From Istiophorus platypterus (taxonomy: Eukaryota > Chordata > Actinopteri > Istiophoriformes > Istiophoridae), in NCBI GenBank assembly GCA_016859345.1, contig CM029131.1, forward strand, positions 4,401,820 through 4,465,819: a stretch of DNA of 64,000 nt. The letters are read 5' to 3'. The translations under genes were made by a program, and so were the position numbers. Shown piece by piece: positions 49,676 through 63,101 of this stretch. The notes beneath the pieces were generated by a model. That model had not been told where the DNA came from. It saw only the letters and a program-made list of their open reading frames with translations, and ran no database searches. Position 1 is the stretch's first letter. The number at the start of each line of letters is the position of its first letter.

Positions 49676-50111
49676 CTTTGGTCATGCAATTGCGGCTGCT
49701 TTTCCACCCACTCAAAAATCAGAGCTCAAAAGATGTTGGATTTCTTGAAAATATAATACATTCCATCAAAAGGTCTCTGACTGCAGACCTAGATGGTGCC
49801 ATGCACTATAATTTTGAGTACATTTATATATGTTCCACTAAGGACAGTAAAACTATTTTAATCTAAATGGCCCTACAGAGCCAGAATGCAGTCCAAAAGG
49901 TTTTACCAGTATAGTTTGGGGTCTTTTTACCATGTGAGAAATTAAAAATCTAGGGAGATGTTTAATTTTTTGAAAACATGGAGCAAAAGTTGCAGAAACT
50001 AAAAATCTGAGCTAAGAAATGAGATCAAATTCAGTTAATTGTTAATATTGCTCAGTACTTTGTAGCTTTTTTTTTTTTTTTTTTTAAATGCCAGATCGCA
50101 AAAACACTTTC

Positions 50112-50159
50112 CAAGTCACTTTCCAAGCCGGAAGGCCGGAAGGCTTGGAAAGTGACTTG
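50112..50159. repeat. Perfect 18-bp inverted repeat (hairpin)
   Basis: caagtcactttccaagcc (50112-50129) is followed by a 12-base purine/GC centre and the exact reverse complement (50142-50159). It is isolated in AT-rich sequence after a T-run. Confidence 0.9.
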
Positions 50160-51933
50160 TGCAATCCTGGGAAAATATGGTGCCAGAATCTCATATTTGG
50201 AATCTCAAAACTTAGATGTCTAACACTAGCACAATGTTAATTGTGGAGCTAAGATTCCTTTTTTTCCAAGAGTTGTCATTTATCCATAGCCTTCAGATTT
50301 TTTTCATAATCATGAGGAAATTATGAGTCACCTTCGAGTGAGCTCTGTTGAGGTGCTGTGCTTTTTTCTTTGATGACGCACTTATGCTCAAGTTATTACT
50401 GTATGTGCTGAATGAAAAAGTACAAATGTGAATGACGTTATTCTCTTGTCTTTTCTGTGGACATATTTATCTTTGCTTAAATGTCATTTATATTTTATTT
50501 TTCTTAATCATACTGAGCCTTCATGCACATGTTTTTTTTTACCCATACATGTGTACTGAACTTCTCCTTTGGCATGAATTACTCCTTTGTTCTACAGAAG
50601 CTCAGTCTTGATTGTATGCATTCTCTACCTTAACAAGAGAGAAATTTCCCTTATGTTTATCACTGATGCGCTTGTGTTTGCAGTGTTAAAATATTGTATT
50701 TTGAAATTTCGGTGTTCTGTAACCATTAACGTAGCCTCAAGCGATGCAAAATTGCTGTATTCTGAGTCATCTCTGGGTAATTTGGTTAGAATGCTCGTAA
50801 TGATATCAGTCTCTGTTAGCTTTATAAAATTATTTCTCCTTGCTGTTAGCCCCTACTTAATGCTATCAGGCTGTCAGATATGTTAAAGCTACAAATAACT
50901 CATCAGAGTAAATGCAGTAGTGATGTTTGAAGAGTTATGATGGATTCTACGATCCTTGAAAAAATGGACGTTTTTAGTTGATTGGACTCAGCTCAGACCA
51001 GTCGCTTTGCTTCTTTATCCACAATGGATTTGGCACATTAACAAATCTCCATCTCTCATTGAGGAAATATTTCCCCCTGCCATTGCATTAAAATCTTGTC
51101 CTGGCTTCATGGCCTTAAGGCAGAGAAGCCAAGATGTGATGGAAGAGATTCTTTACTCAGTCATACTCCTACATAGATGTCTTCAGGGGAGAAACTGATA
51201 AAAGACACCATCAAATGTTTAATTCAGTTTCCTGAAAAGACTGGTTTAAACCTACCCCGAATTAGAATAATATAAGTATTGCAGGACACAGCAGACCCAG
51301 AGACCAGAGACCCGTAGGTGTTGGCTGAATCCAATTGCTCAGACAGCATCGTCATGTGTGTGTGTGAAATAGCCTGTATGATTTTTCCTTCTTCTCTCCC
51401 TTCTTTCAAATCCAACATTTACCTGACCATGCCTGTCTTTTGAACAGGTAGGATTTACTCAAAGAACCTGCAACTCAGATCCCAGAGATTAAACCATATC
51501 TAAACGCTTCTGAATAGGAAAACCTACAGACAGATGTCACAATATCCAACCACTTGACAGGGGAGGCTAACACTCTAGAATCTTAAAAAACAGGCTAAAT
51601 GGAATCTGGGTACCTCTAAGAGCAGTTTTGTAACAAGGACAAGGGTTTTTTCACGTGTCTGCTGCTCTGTAAATGTTCTTGAGCTTAAACTCTCTGCTTT
51701 TATCTCTGAAGGACACCGAGTAAAAACTACTTGTGCTATGTGTACATTATTTTCTCTAAAATTTAAACTCTTGTAAAGGAGTAGGCGGGGTTCTTTACAA
51801 TAGCAATAGGAGTATCATTTGCTTGCAGACTTCTCTACTAAGTGGCACTATATTCCCTAGAAATGCTCCTACCCCTCGGATGGGGCCTGAATCTCCCCTT
51901 TTTAAATATTACATCACTTTTCTTGTAGTTGTT

Positions 51934-52172
51934 ACCTCTGCCAAGGTGGGTATGTTTTCATCTGTGTCTGTTTGTTTATTTATTTGTCACCAGGATTGTG
52001 CAAAAGCTACTGAACCGATTTGCAATGAAATTGGTGGAGGGATGTTGAATGGGTCAGGGAAGAATCCGTTTAATTTTTGGGCAGATTTGGATCATTTACT
52101 ATGAATTAGTTTTTTTTTTTTTGTCTCTGATGTCTGGTGTATTTTTTTTTTGACGTTGACCTTGGTGGAAGT
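51934..52172. mobile_element. MITE-like element ('acctctgccaagg ... ccttggtggaagt')
   Basis: Near-matching inverted ends acctctgccaagg and ccttggtggaagt enclose 'gtctgtttgtttatttatttgtcaccaggattgtgcaaaagctactgaaccgatttgcaatgaaattggtggagggatgttg'. This is the familiar body of a small non-autonomous element found in many animals. The copy is slightly diverged. Confidence 0.7.
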
Positions 52173-53679
52173 TTGTGCTCTCTGAGAGCCCTACTAGTTC
52201 TTCTAATTCAGGGTATGACAGGTCATAAGTAAGATTCATATCAACCCCTGAAAACACATTACCAAAGATGAACTATGCAAGAATCATTGCTATACTTGCC
52301 AGTTTGATTGGCAGTGAATATGGCTGGCTACATAAAGAGCTATGTTTTCATTCCATGTTTTGAGGGATGTGCACTGTAGCATTAAATAGGCCACCAACAC
52401 AAAACAAGGACCACATAAATCCCCCTGACATTTCTGCGGACGGAAATACTCATTTTTATTTTTGATGGAGAAATAAACAAATGGCAAATAAAAGTCTTTT
52501 TTTTCAAGGAGAGTTGGCAGGTCTTACCTTGGATTGGGTAAAAAACAGCGACTGATAAACCAACAGCTACAGACTCAGCAGCTCTCAACGTTGAATCACT
52601 TGATTTCAGGGTTAAAACATGTCTCTTAGTACCTTTCTTCAATTCATCTTATTTGTCTGAACTTTCACTATTCTGTCCCCCTTGGTCAGAGATTAGAGAA
52701 TATTATTGAACCACCAGCATCTCTGTCCAAAACCATTTCCCAGAGAAGGAAATTTGAGCTTTTTTTACACCGGTGTACTGTGGATGTATTTTCTGTATAA
52801 GGTGGAGCTTTACAAGTTGTCAGGGTCAAGACCCAAATCACTACTGCTAGGGCATGTGCAATAGTTCCAGCTACCTTATTAGAGATTTTCCTGTTCCCCT
52901 TGCAGCTTGTCTTTTACTAATCTAGTGAAATTGCAGGTTTGTCAAAATATCTGCACCTTACGCTCCTGAGACAATTTTCTATATATTTCCTGTACATGGA
53001 AAATGAAGTGATTGTGATTCAGAGTGAGACTTGTCCTGTCCTTTAAATGCTTTATTAAGACTGTGAAGAGGACAACAGGGAAGGAGTTAGGAGATGGTGA
53101 TGAGGCAGAAACTAGCAGAACACATTACACACAAAACACAATCCTACCATAAAATCCTATAATAATAAACTTAATTTTTTCTAGCACTTTTACAGACCAT
53201 TAGTTGACTTAAAATGTTCAATTTCCTCTTGTGTGGAAGTGTAGTCTTTGTACCTGCTAATCGTCTAAAGCATCATGGTATCCTCAGATACTTCAGTGGC
53301 AGTCAATATACAGCCAGTGTAAGGGACATGTGAGATCTGTGATGCATCTTTCCTTATGTAAGACATCGATCTAAAAGCCTGTAGGGTTCAATTCTAAAAA
53401 GAATCCAATTGCCTAAGGTCTGAACATGTATGTCTTACCTAATAAACAACTGTGATCATGTACTGACCTCACAGACAAGGGAAATTTGATCATAATAATG
53501 ATAAAGATAATGATGAAATGACCAAAACATAAACAGAAATTGGAGTCTGAGTTGGAATATATGCAGCAGGCATAAAATGAATAGATTCAGTATTTTATAG
53601 TCCTTATTAATAGGCAATGAGAAGATGGTGAATAGACTAGATAATGTATGCATTCTCACGGCTGAAAGGCTGAACCAGT

Positions 53680-54200
53680 TGAGGCTGAAGGTAGTTGAAG
53701 TGGCAGTAGGAATACGTATATAGAAAAAAGTTAAATTTGCAGTTAAATTGAAGTGTCAATTTAAGTGTTATCACGGCTTGAAGTCTCGGCTGTAGTACTG
53801 AAAGAAGTTGGAGATTCAGTTGAGGATGAAACACTTAAAGGAGTGAAAATGTCAGTCTTAGATTATAACAGGTTTTAAATTGACCTGGATGAGTCAAAGT
53901 GCAAGTACTGAAAGAAATTAGTGCCACTTCAGGTGTATAAACTGAGAGATGGTGGCTGTCGAAGTGTTCGCGGAAGCGTAAGAACTAACAGCAGTTGAAG
54001 TGAGTAACTTGTACATGAACAGTGGAGGTTGTGGGAGTTGGGAGAGCTGAAGAAGTTTTAATGTTGTTCTTCAAAAGACCCGCAACTTGAAAGTGTCAGT
54101 CAAAGTGCTCCCATCTTAAGGAGTCAAAATGTCAGCTGATGAGAAAGAGATTGGTGCAGGTGAGATTAAAGCAGTTGTAATGTCAAGTGCCAACAGTAGT
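53680..54200. repeat. Degenerate tandem repeat, monomer about 20 bp around 'gttgaagtgtcag'
   Basis: Variants of one word recur throughout: gtagttgaagtggcag, aaattgaagtgtcaat, ggcttgaagtctcgg, ggagtgaaaatgtcag, gagtcaaagtgcaag, gcagttgaagtgag, cttgaaagtgtcagtcaaagtgc, ggagtcaaaatgtcag, gcagttgtaatgtcaag. The phrase 'gtactgaaagaa' also occurs twice. It looks like an eroded minisatellite. Confidence 0.6.
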
Positions 54201-56043
54201 AAGGAAAATAATTATAATGATAACAACAGGGGAGTGTTCTTTACTGACAGCAAGCACACAAGCTAGTTACAGTTTTTTTTTTTCTCTTTTTCTGCAGTAG
54301 CATAGCATCATTGTCATGTTTCTGTAATATCCTTGATAGCTCTCATTAATTACTGTCATTAGAGAGCCTTGAACCTGCAATTCACTTCCACAAAATCTGC
54401 TCCACTGTCAGGGTTAATCCTTTCAAACAGCCACGAGTATTGGAAAAGGAAACACTGCTCTTTTATCACATTTGGTGTGAAAGCACTATTTTCAATGCCA
54501 TAGTAAGTAAGATAATTAAAAAAACCTTAAATGGTCTCAACTTTGGTCGAGTTCTTTCTATTAAGGCATTCGCTCAGTAACTGAAGTTGCTGCCATACAC
54601 TGTTCAGCCATATGTGTTGAATACTCACAGGAGTTCATGATTATACCTGAGAGTGAACTCTTACGGACTCAGATGGCTCCAAGGAAGAGACTTGAGGGGA
54701 GTATTGCTTTCAACAACAGTTACCAATGCACAAGTGTTGTAGGAAACGCTGTTTTTCATGTAAGACACAAAACAACACAAGAGAATCAGCAAGGTGGTTA
54801 CTAGTTGCATGTTTACCGCTAATTAGCTTAGTAACCACAGCTTAAACACAGTGAAATAAGCTTTACAGGCTCCAAGCTATCTATCCAATTACTGAGCTAG
54901 AAAAGCCTTTCGTAGCCAGCACAATTCCCAGTGAGTGTTTATAGTACCACAATACGGCAAAAAAAAATTTTGAATAATCTTTTTTCATTATCATTTGATT
55001 TCATTCTGTACAAACTCCTTTGAGATCGGGGTTGCCTTCAAGGGAGACCTAGTCAAGACAAAAAATGAGAGAAAACAGGGTAGTCTGGTGTTGAGACAAC
55101 AGGCATGATCAAAACAGAAGCACTTGTCCAGTTTCATAGTCAGCTGTCCCACAGTAAAAGCTAGGTAAAAGTCATATTTTTTTAATTGTTCTTGAAGCTC
55201 AAAATAACCTGCTTGCAATGTAATGTCCTTCCTATTAGCGAATATCCAACATCTATTTACGTGTGTTTATCCTGCTAGGTCTTCTTAACACTTACCATGG
55301 GTAATTACATTCCACTGTGTACCTAAATATTATAGCTTAACAAGTACCATGGGATCTTGGGAATCCTTACAATTAAACTTTGCTTCAGAGTTTGTACTGT
55401 AGTAGCATCTACTTGCCATATGGTCCATTCTTTACCACTGGTGCAGAGATTTGAATTGTTGAAAACATTTGCATGTAATTTGGGTGTTCCACATTTCAAT
55501 CCGCCATAAGAATCGGTTGTATGAAACGATGTTATTGTTGCTTTTATTTTTTTCTTTTTAACTTGGCAGGGTTTCTAGTATTGGTGTGTTACTCCTGTAA
55601 CCTGGCAGGGAATGTGTGGAGTTAGTTGAAAGTCAGACCGTCACAGCTTGTTGGAAGAGTAACAAGAGAATGTTCATTCTCTGGAGGAAAAACATATGAT
55701 TGCTGCCAGATGTTGCTGCTTCCAACTGCTGCTGGTGGTGTACATGTTTATAAGATCGATTAAGCTTCTTAACATAAGCGGATGAATCTTGATGGCATAT
55801 TCATAGGTAAAATACAGCAAGATATTTCATTGTTTTAGTTTTAACCATATTTTATTGACCATGCCACAGTCGCTATGCAAAGATATTATATTCAGCAAGA
55901 ATTTAAAAAGAAAACTTTGAATTGAATGTAGAAAAATGTTTAACATAACCCGAGAATTTAGAAGAATGATCAATATTGACATTCTTGTCTGGTAACACGG
56001 TCGTCTGGCAAATTTTACAAAGTTTTCCAAGATCCCCAGATAA

Positions 56044-56140
56044 GTCAAGTCATGTAATTTTTATTTATACGGACACAAATCCCAAAGTTGCCTCAGGGAG
56101 CTTTATTTGACACAATATCCTTAGACCGTCTTGTTGTACA
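56044..56140 (+). repeat. Short dispersed fish repeat ('aagtcaagtca...tttatttata')
   Basis: 'aagtcaagtcatgtaatttttatttata' followed by 'cacaaatcccaaagttgcctcagggagcttta' and 'tccttagaccgtctt' match a short repeat very common in teleost genomes. Assigned from pattern memory. Confidence 0.55.
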
Positions 56141-59100
56141 TATTGATGGAAAATTGTTGCATTTGTCAGACTGACGCTAAAGGCTGATAGGATGATATTG
56201 TTTTTTACAAAGAGGAATTGTTTAAAAAATTTGAAGTAAATCATTGTAATGACCATAGGAGTATAGCCGATAAAATGAATATTTTCATTAGGGCTGCCAA
56301 TCAGTTAAATACTATTAAATTCAGTATTACAAGCTGTTTTTTATGTGCATGTCACAATTGCAATTGTCTTTTTTACCAGTTAAGATATCCCTACATGACT
56401 TTGGTGAACCATTACAGAAAATATTTTTCTACAGATATGAGATGTACTAAGTTTGTTCTAGATTCAGTGACATACCTGGGAGAAATACCTTGGGGAAAAA
56501 AATCATCTATAGAAAAAAGAAACCTTACACTTTACAGCTCATTAGTCATTAGTCATTGATAACATCTTTGAATATGCTGAGCAACTGACTAGGGGCCAGC
56601 TTAATTTCGTTAGCATGCATGGCATTTAGGACATGTTTTTTTATTAGATCATGTCCAATCCATCGTGTCCCATGTACACTTCCATGCTGCTGGCAGCAGT
56701 CACACTAATGAAGAATCTCATTTGCACCTCTATGACAGCCTTTCTCCCTTGTCTTTTGTCCAAGCAGAAGACATTAATAGATAATGCTTGTTTTTTTGTT
56801 TTTTTTTTGGTCAGACCTTATAGCCATCCTTGTGACAAACATACATCAGCTGCTCGCACTGCTAGTGATTTTACATCCATTGCAAATATACATTGTGGGA
56901 TATCCACAAAATACTAATTAATATTACACACTTTGCCATACTTTTATTAAACTATCATAATGCTAATATATTCCTCCAGCATGTGTAAAATAGACAGTTA
57001 TATTCCTAATATTAATTTAATTCACCATCTACTGATCATCATCAAGAATGCACAAGGTCAATTCCTTTGCAGCGATGGCTGTCCTGGCAATTATGTAAAA
57101 AAGTAAAGCCTTGTCACCTCAGGCATCTTGGTTGTGTGCCCGCAGCTAAAATGATTATTTGTCTTTTTTTTGTCTGGCTCCATTCCTCTTCTCTCTGTCA
57201 GTCATTTCTGAGCAAGAGAGAGCTTCTTTTTTTAAATACTGCCGGATTTGTGTATCCTGTTATGCATTGGGCATTCTGCCGTAAACAGAGATCACAGTGC
57301 GTTTGTTGAATCTCAGAGCCTTTTGTAACTACATCCTCTACCCGTGAGCCAACAAGTTTTGATTTTTCAGGAAGAAACGCATTACAAAGTCATCAAAGAC
57401 TTCCGCTCTCTCTACTTTCCAATTAAATTCATCATGACCTTGAATAGTATTTTTCCTTATTCTAGACTGATATTTCTTATATCGATTTTACATCAAGCAA
57501 AGCAGTTTAATTAATAGACCTATGTCCTTAATTTGAGATGCAGCAGTAATTGCAAAAATGTTCCAGCCATCAAAACTGCCAAATATCAGAGATATGAAGA
57601 GTACAAATTGTAGATAACTCTCTTCTGTATAACTTTTGGAGTGTCTGCATTCACAAAAGGAAAAGAGTTTGAGTCCAGTGTCTTCCAGTGGAAGGTACAT
57701 GGTGAGAAATAGTTTCATTTGAGTTTTAATGTTGTAACAGTACAGCAGTGTAGTGCTGTCAAACTGTCCCCATACAGCTTTAGTAAATGCACCACTATTG
57801 TAGTTTTGCAGGAAATCTAAGACTTTGGAATATTTTAACCTCAATATAAAATATAAAATATTGAATGCCAGATTTCCTGCTCACTTTTTAACTTTTTTTT
57901 TCACACACATATCAGCTCAGCAACCTTGAGAAGCTGCTCAGTTTTGCATCTGTGTACCCCCCCCCCCACCATTGTCTGATGTTCCCCCACAGCCCTGTCA
58001 GATGAACCAGAGCATCTCTTCTTCGAAGAAATAACTGTCATATTCCAAATCTGTTCATCTAAAGTGATTTCAAAGAGATTTTATATAACAGTGGATCTTA
58101 AAATATTTTTTTTTCATATAATTGAACCAAGTTTGGTTCGGTATGTTTGCAGTTGTACTACTACAACAGTTTGTCCACTACTTTTAACTAACTATTTATA
58201 CTGTTTATTCCACACTTTTAACAAATCGTTTCATCCTATCTATTACTTTTATCTTACTGTTTCCAAAATGTATACATTTCTTTAAGTGAACTGTTTCAAC
58301 TTCATCATAAGGAGACATTTTTTGTGAACAATTATTTATGAAGTTAAGATCACAGAAACTCTCATCAAATAAAGAGTATAGGAATAAAATAGTTTAAAAA
58401 TGACAATAAATTAATAGATGATAAGAGCTAATTTATAAGATACAACTAAGGTAAAATGGTCACACCTTTGATATTTACACAAGATGTTTTTATGTTTTAG
58501 AATGTATTTTCTTCAAAGCTAATGTTATTGTGTGTGACATACTGTTGGCTAATCAGTGCAATTAGAATTAGTTGTGCCATCCTTAGCATAATAAGTGTGA
58601 CTTTAAAAATGTTGTAGAGGGCATTACCATATATTCTTTCCTTATTTGACTAAAAGGGGTTTAATCAGAATATTATATATACTTTATTTGGATTTAAATA
58701 AATATCTATAAGCATTTGTGTTTGCATAAAAACCTGTCTCTTAGGTGTTATGTGTGACAGGAGGACAGACAGACAGATATATAGATCAGCCCAGGGCTGA
58801 TTGTCCCTCCGCTGATTTCATCATGAAGGGCAATTATGCTCGTGCATTCTCATCTTAAGATATGAACAGGCTGCTAATTCTGCACTCCTTTCATTTAAAT
58901 TATGCCTGCCCTCACCACTCAAACATCAATCATTAACATTATGTTGAAATTTTTATAATAAAGATACAACACTAGTCAACAACTGAGAATGATACAGAAG
59001 TGGATGACAGGACATATGTCAAGATACAATAAAGTAGATAGCAGTGAAGAAATGTTTAAGCAATTATTGCAATAACTGAATTCATGCAGTCAATGAGAGG

Positions 59101-59199
59101 ACTAGCAAGAGACAGTGACGTAACCACAAATCCAATAATATTTAAGGTGAATATAAAGAAATAGATAAAGGAGAGCATAAATAAATAAAAGAGAGCTTT

Positions 59200-59720
59200 A
59201 CAGCAGTATGAAAGTAATAACAGATGTACAAGGCAGTATTGATTGTGTCAGTCTCAGCGTGCCCTGGAAAGTCTTTAAACTAATCAGTAAAATTTCGCAA
59301 TCAATTATAAAACAGGAAAATAAAGCATGAGAGATGTATACTTTTATAATCTAAAGGTTTCAGCCTGCAGAATTCTGCACAGGAATAATTTCAAGGTTTT
59401 GTTGTTTAGTCAGGTAAACTGAAAACATTTTTTTAAAAAAACAAAAAAAGCCAAATAAGCCTTAAAATGTGTCATTCAAAACTAATGCTTGACAGGAATC
59501 TCAAGTCCATTAAATGTCAAACACGGGACAGTTTTCAACATCTGCTCCTCAATGTTCATGAAGCAGTTTATTTGTTTCCTTTAGCTTGACTGACATGTAC
59601 AGCTGGGTGTCATCGACAGATAGCGATGACACCCATTATTAATGAGAGCAGCAGGCTGCTAATTGACACAATGATACATAGTAGTTCAGTGGTAGCAATG
59701 AAAAAAGAACTCTAAACTTT
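59200..59720 (+). repeat. Old dispersed repeat with internal hairpin
   Basis: Phrases such as 'tgacatgtacagctgggtgtcatcgac', 'tcaaacacgggacag' and 'ctttctgaggggtgagcc' recall a non-autonomous repeat frequent in fish ('cagctgagtgtcatcggcatagcagtga'). It includes a 12-bp inverted repeat at 59604-59615 and 59624-59635. Boundaries are approximate. Confidence 0.45.
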
Positions 59721-61871
59721 CTGAGGGGTGAGCCAACACAGTGGTCTAGCAGTAGCTGCAGTAAGTAGCTGTTTCCATCTGTCTTTAAAAAAGACCAAAC
59801 CCGGCAATACTGAAATACTCAGCAGCACAATCAGAAGGCAGAGAGCTGTTGACAAGAGACCGGAAACAACTGCCAGAAATGATTTTTAGCACAGCAGATG
59901 CTACACATTCTGGTCATTTAGACACATATTGATATAGCCTATTGAGATACTGAGTTTAGAGCAACATCACAGAATTGCAGAAAGAACAGCGCCTGTACAG
60001 CAAAATTCATACATGAGCACTTTAAAACTACTTTTAGGAGAAAGCAGTATCTACCAGCGCGGAATGCCAGGTGTTTTAGTGGTTATTAGCTCACTGCTAT
60101 TTTTACTATACCTAAAGGTGAAATCTCGGGCCATTATAATTGTCACACCTCTTTTTATGCTGCTAACTGGCATCCAGTGTAATATGACACACCTGCTGCA
60201 TTCAAAATTGATGTTTCAAGTTGTATATCTGTTATGTTCCCTACCTGCTCTGTATTAAATCCTATTCTGCTCTCAGCTCTTTTCTGATTTATTTAAAGAT
60301 ACAGGGGGTGTTACTCACGAGCTCCATCTCCATGGCCCGAGGCAGACGTCGCCTGGCTACAAACAAGCCAAACCAGCCTACAACTTGATTTAACCCTGGC
60401 ACTCAATTTCACTATCGTCTAATCTGTGCAGTCAGGCGATGATCGGGAGCTCAATCTTGTGAAGCTACGCACCTAATGCCATATTGCAGTGTCAGTGCAC
60501 ATGCATCTGGGGTGACCACGGGCGAGAGAGAAAGCGGTTAGCGAGGTCGTGGAAAGGTCAAAAAAAAAGAACACGCAGGATACTGAAGGGCAGAGAATAG
60601 GACTGAATGTGCCGAGGGTGTCGAGGCTCAGTATAGAATCCTGTACTCTGTCTCGCTCTGATCCCAGATAAACTTCCATTGCATGTACTCACTTCATGCG
60701 TCGTCGAAGGGCCCCGTTGATGGAGGCCGCAGGGCGACAGCCACCTTTTAAATATGTGGAATGCTTTCAATTAAAGCGTGCTTTAGAGCCGCCTAAGTGG
60801 GATTTATGCTGCCAGGCTTCATCAGTGTGTGTGTGCGCTTCGGGAAGGATTAAGGCCCATAGCACAGTTTTAATCTCAGATACAGATTATGACTCGGGTT
60901 TCTACGAAAGGCTTCACTACTTTCAGATACAGTATCAGTGGTAGAAGATGCCTGCAGCATTTGGGATGTGACGTTTTTACCTTTAATTTGTGGCCGGTGC
61001 TTTAAACGCGCTTACAGATTCCCTGAAATCCCTCCTGCTTCTTTTCCTCTACCGAACACCTACAGCAGATGAGACAAAGACAGGAGAGGAGTGAACGAGA
61101 ATCGACATCAACAACCACAACTCTTGTTTAACCCTTATTAACACGTTCATGGTAACACTCTTGCTGTGGCCTCAGGGAGGGAAAATTTCACACATCCAGA
61201 CGCTCATTTCTAATTAACATTTTACCAAACATTTACAATTTTATCAAAGCTTTTTTCTTTTATTAACACATATGGTTTTGCTGATACCAGTATTTTGCTT
61301 TTATTCTTGTAAATAATTCCATTGGTTGCTACTGTTGCTACTGTTTTTCTGCATGACACATTGCCACAAACGTAAAACTTGGTCAAGGGCATGCCTTGCT
61401 CAAGGGCATGTCCATAGTAGCCGCTAAAGCCACAGAGAGTCCTATTCATTCCCTCCACCTGCCCAGGTTTCCTGTGCTACTCTCGGCCTTCAGACCAGCA
61501 ATTGTCCTGTCACAGGGCCACTTTTCGAACCCTACGTCTCCCAAGTCATGGTCTATTTCCCGACCACTTATAGGGATTTTCTGGTTGGATGGAAGTGTAC
61601 TCACCAGACTTTCAGTGCAGACTGAACAACCGGCTGCTATTGCATAGGGAGGAAGCTTAGCTAATGGTCTGGTTGCTGAGCCAAAGCCTGGATAACACAT
61701 ATAGTGAATCTCTTACTGACTGCATGTTATTAGTGTTTTAGTTTTCATTTAAGTTTTTTTTTGTTTTAGTCCAGTTTTTCTTTATTTATTAACTTGTCTT
61801 TTTGAACATAATTTGTTGCTTGCAACAGGTACTATGTGGTAAATATAATATCTCGTTTGCTTCTTTTTGAC

Positions 61872-62250
61872 ATTTTCGGTCAGTCCACCACCTTGGTCCA
61901 AACTGAAATATCTCAAAAGCTATTGGATGGTGTGCTACAAAATTTTTTACAGATATTCAAGGTCAACAGAGGATTTATCCTACCGCCTTTGGTGATCCTC
62001 TGACTTTCCCTTTACTGCCACCATGTGATAGACGTTTGTCGTTTTGAGTTAGACCTCTCAACAACTATTAGATTGATTTCCATGAAAATTGATTCAGAAA
62101 TTCATGGTGCCGAGAGGAAAACTCGTGATAACTTTGATGACACTTTTTCCTGCTAAACAATAGCATGTATATTTAGTTCAAAGCACTGATGTGTCTGCGT
62201 ATAGCCTTAGAGAACCACCAGCATAGCTGTAGACTCTTAGCCTCGTTTTT
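61872..62250 (+). repeat. Dispersed fish repeat of the 'gctaacatgctaa' family (other half)
   Basis: Landmarks are 'cggtcagtccaccaccttggtccaaactgaaatatctcaaaagctattggatgg', 'tttggtgatcctctgactttcc', 'gccaccatgtgatagacg', 'tctcaacaactattagattgatttccatgaaa' and 'accaccagcatagctgtagactcttag'. It is the same family as the copy at 7922-8205, in the opposite sense. Confidence 0.65.
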
Positions 62251-62619
62251 GGAATAACTGATTAAATTTTGGTCCAATGTCATATTCTCAACGCACAGAT
62301 CGTTCTTGAAGCGCCTAAAAATGCTGAATCTGGAAGCATTGTAACAATATTGTGTTTCTAATTAGTTTTATGTGGAGCCAAGAAAGTTTTTGTAGGTTTA
62401 GTTTTCTTACAGAGCTTAATTTTTAAAATTCAGTGGAGAATATGACCTAGGGTTTGTTACATGTACTACATGTAAAATATGTATGTATACATGTGGAACT
62501 GCATTTACGCTTGCAGCACAGATGTGAACACAAGCACAGACACATTCTGCACTTGTCAATGCAATTGTATACTGGTTGACAAATTTTTATTCCACCCACA
62601 TCCTATCACTCACACCTAC

Positions 62620-62637
62620 ACACACACACACACACAT
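62620..62637 (+). repeat. Short (CA)n microsatellite
   Basis: About nine CA units in the gene-poor region. Confidence 0.85.
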
Positions 62638-63072
62638 TCTCACAGGTTGTTTATCGTCTTTGCATGGTTGGAGTCCGTTTCATTTCAGTCCATCAAATGA
62701 ATATTTTATACCTGTTAAAAAGCATTTAGCCATCAAAAGTTCTGCCAAATCTCCTGGCAAATAACTGAAAATGAATTTTTACCCATCCCAGGTTGTCTCT
62801 AAGCAGCCCTCCCTATCTGGAGTGTAAATGCCCACAGTGGATCGCTTTAGCCTGCATGCGTGTACATCACTGCACACGGCCAGTAATAATCTGTCGGCTA
62901 TCATCACTGTCAGCGATGCTGCTGCTGAATTCCTCCGGGATCACACAAGCACACATGTGCACGTACACTCAAAGGCATGAGGGATGAGTGACACAGCTGC
63001 TTGAGAGAGACAGAGAAGGCTGGGGATTACCGAGGGTTACCCACTCCTATTACAGTATGCATGCATGTACAA

Positions 63073-63101
63073 CTGTGTGTGTGTGTGTGTATGAGTGTGT
63101 A
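63073..63101 (+). repeat. Short (TG)n microsatellite
   Basis: TG run interrupted by TATGAG. A second TG-rich patch lies at 63171-63210. Confidence 0.85.
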
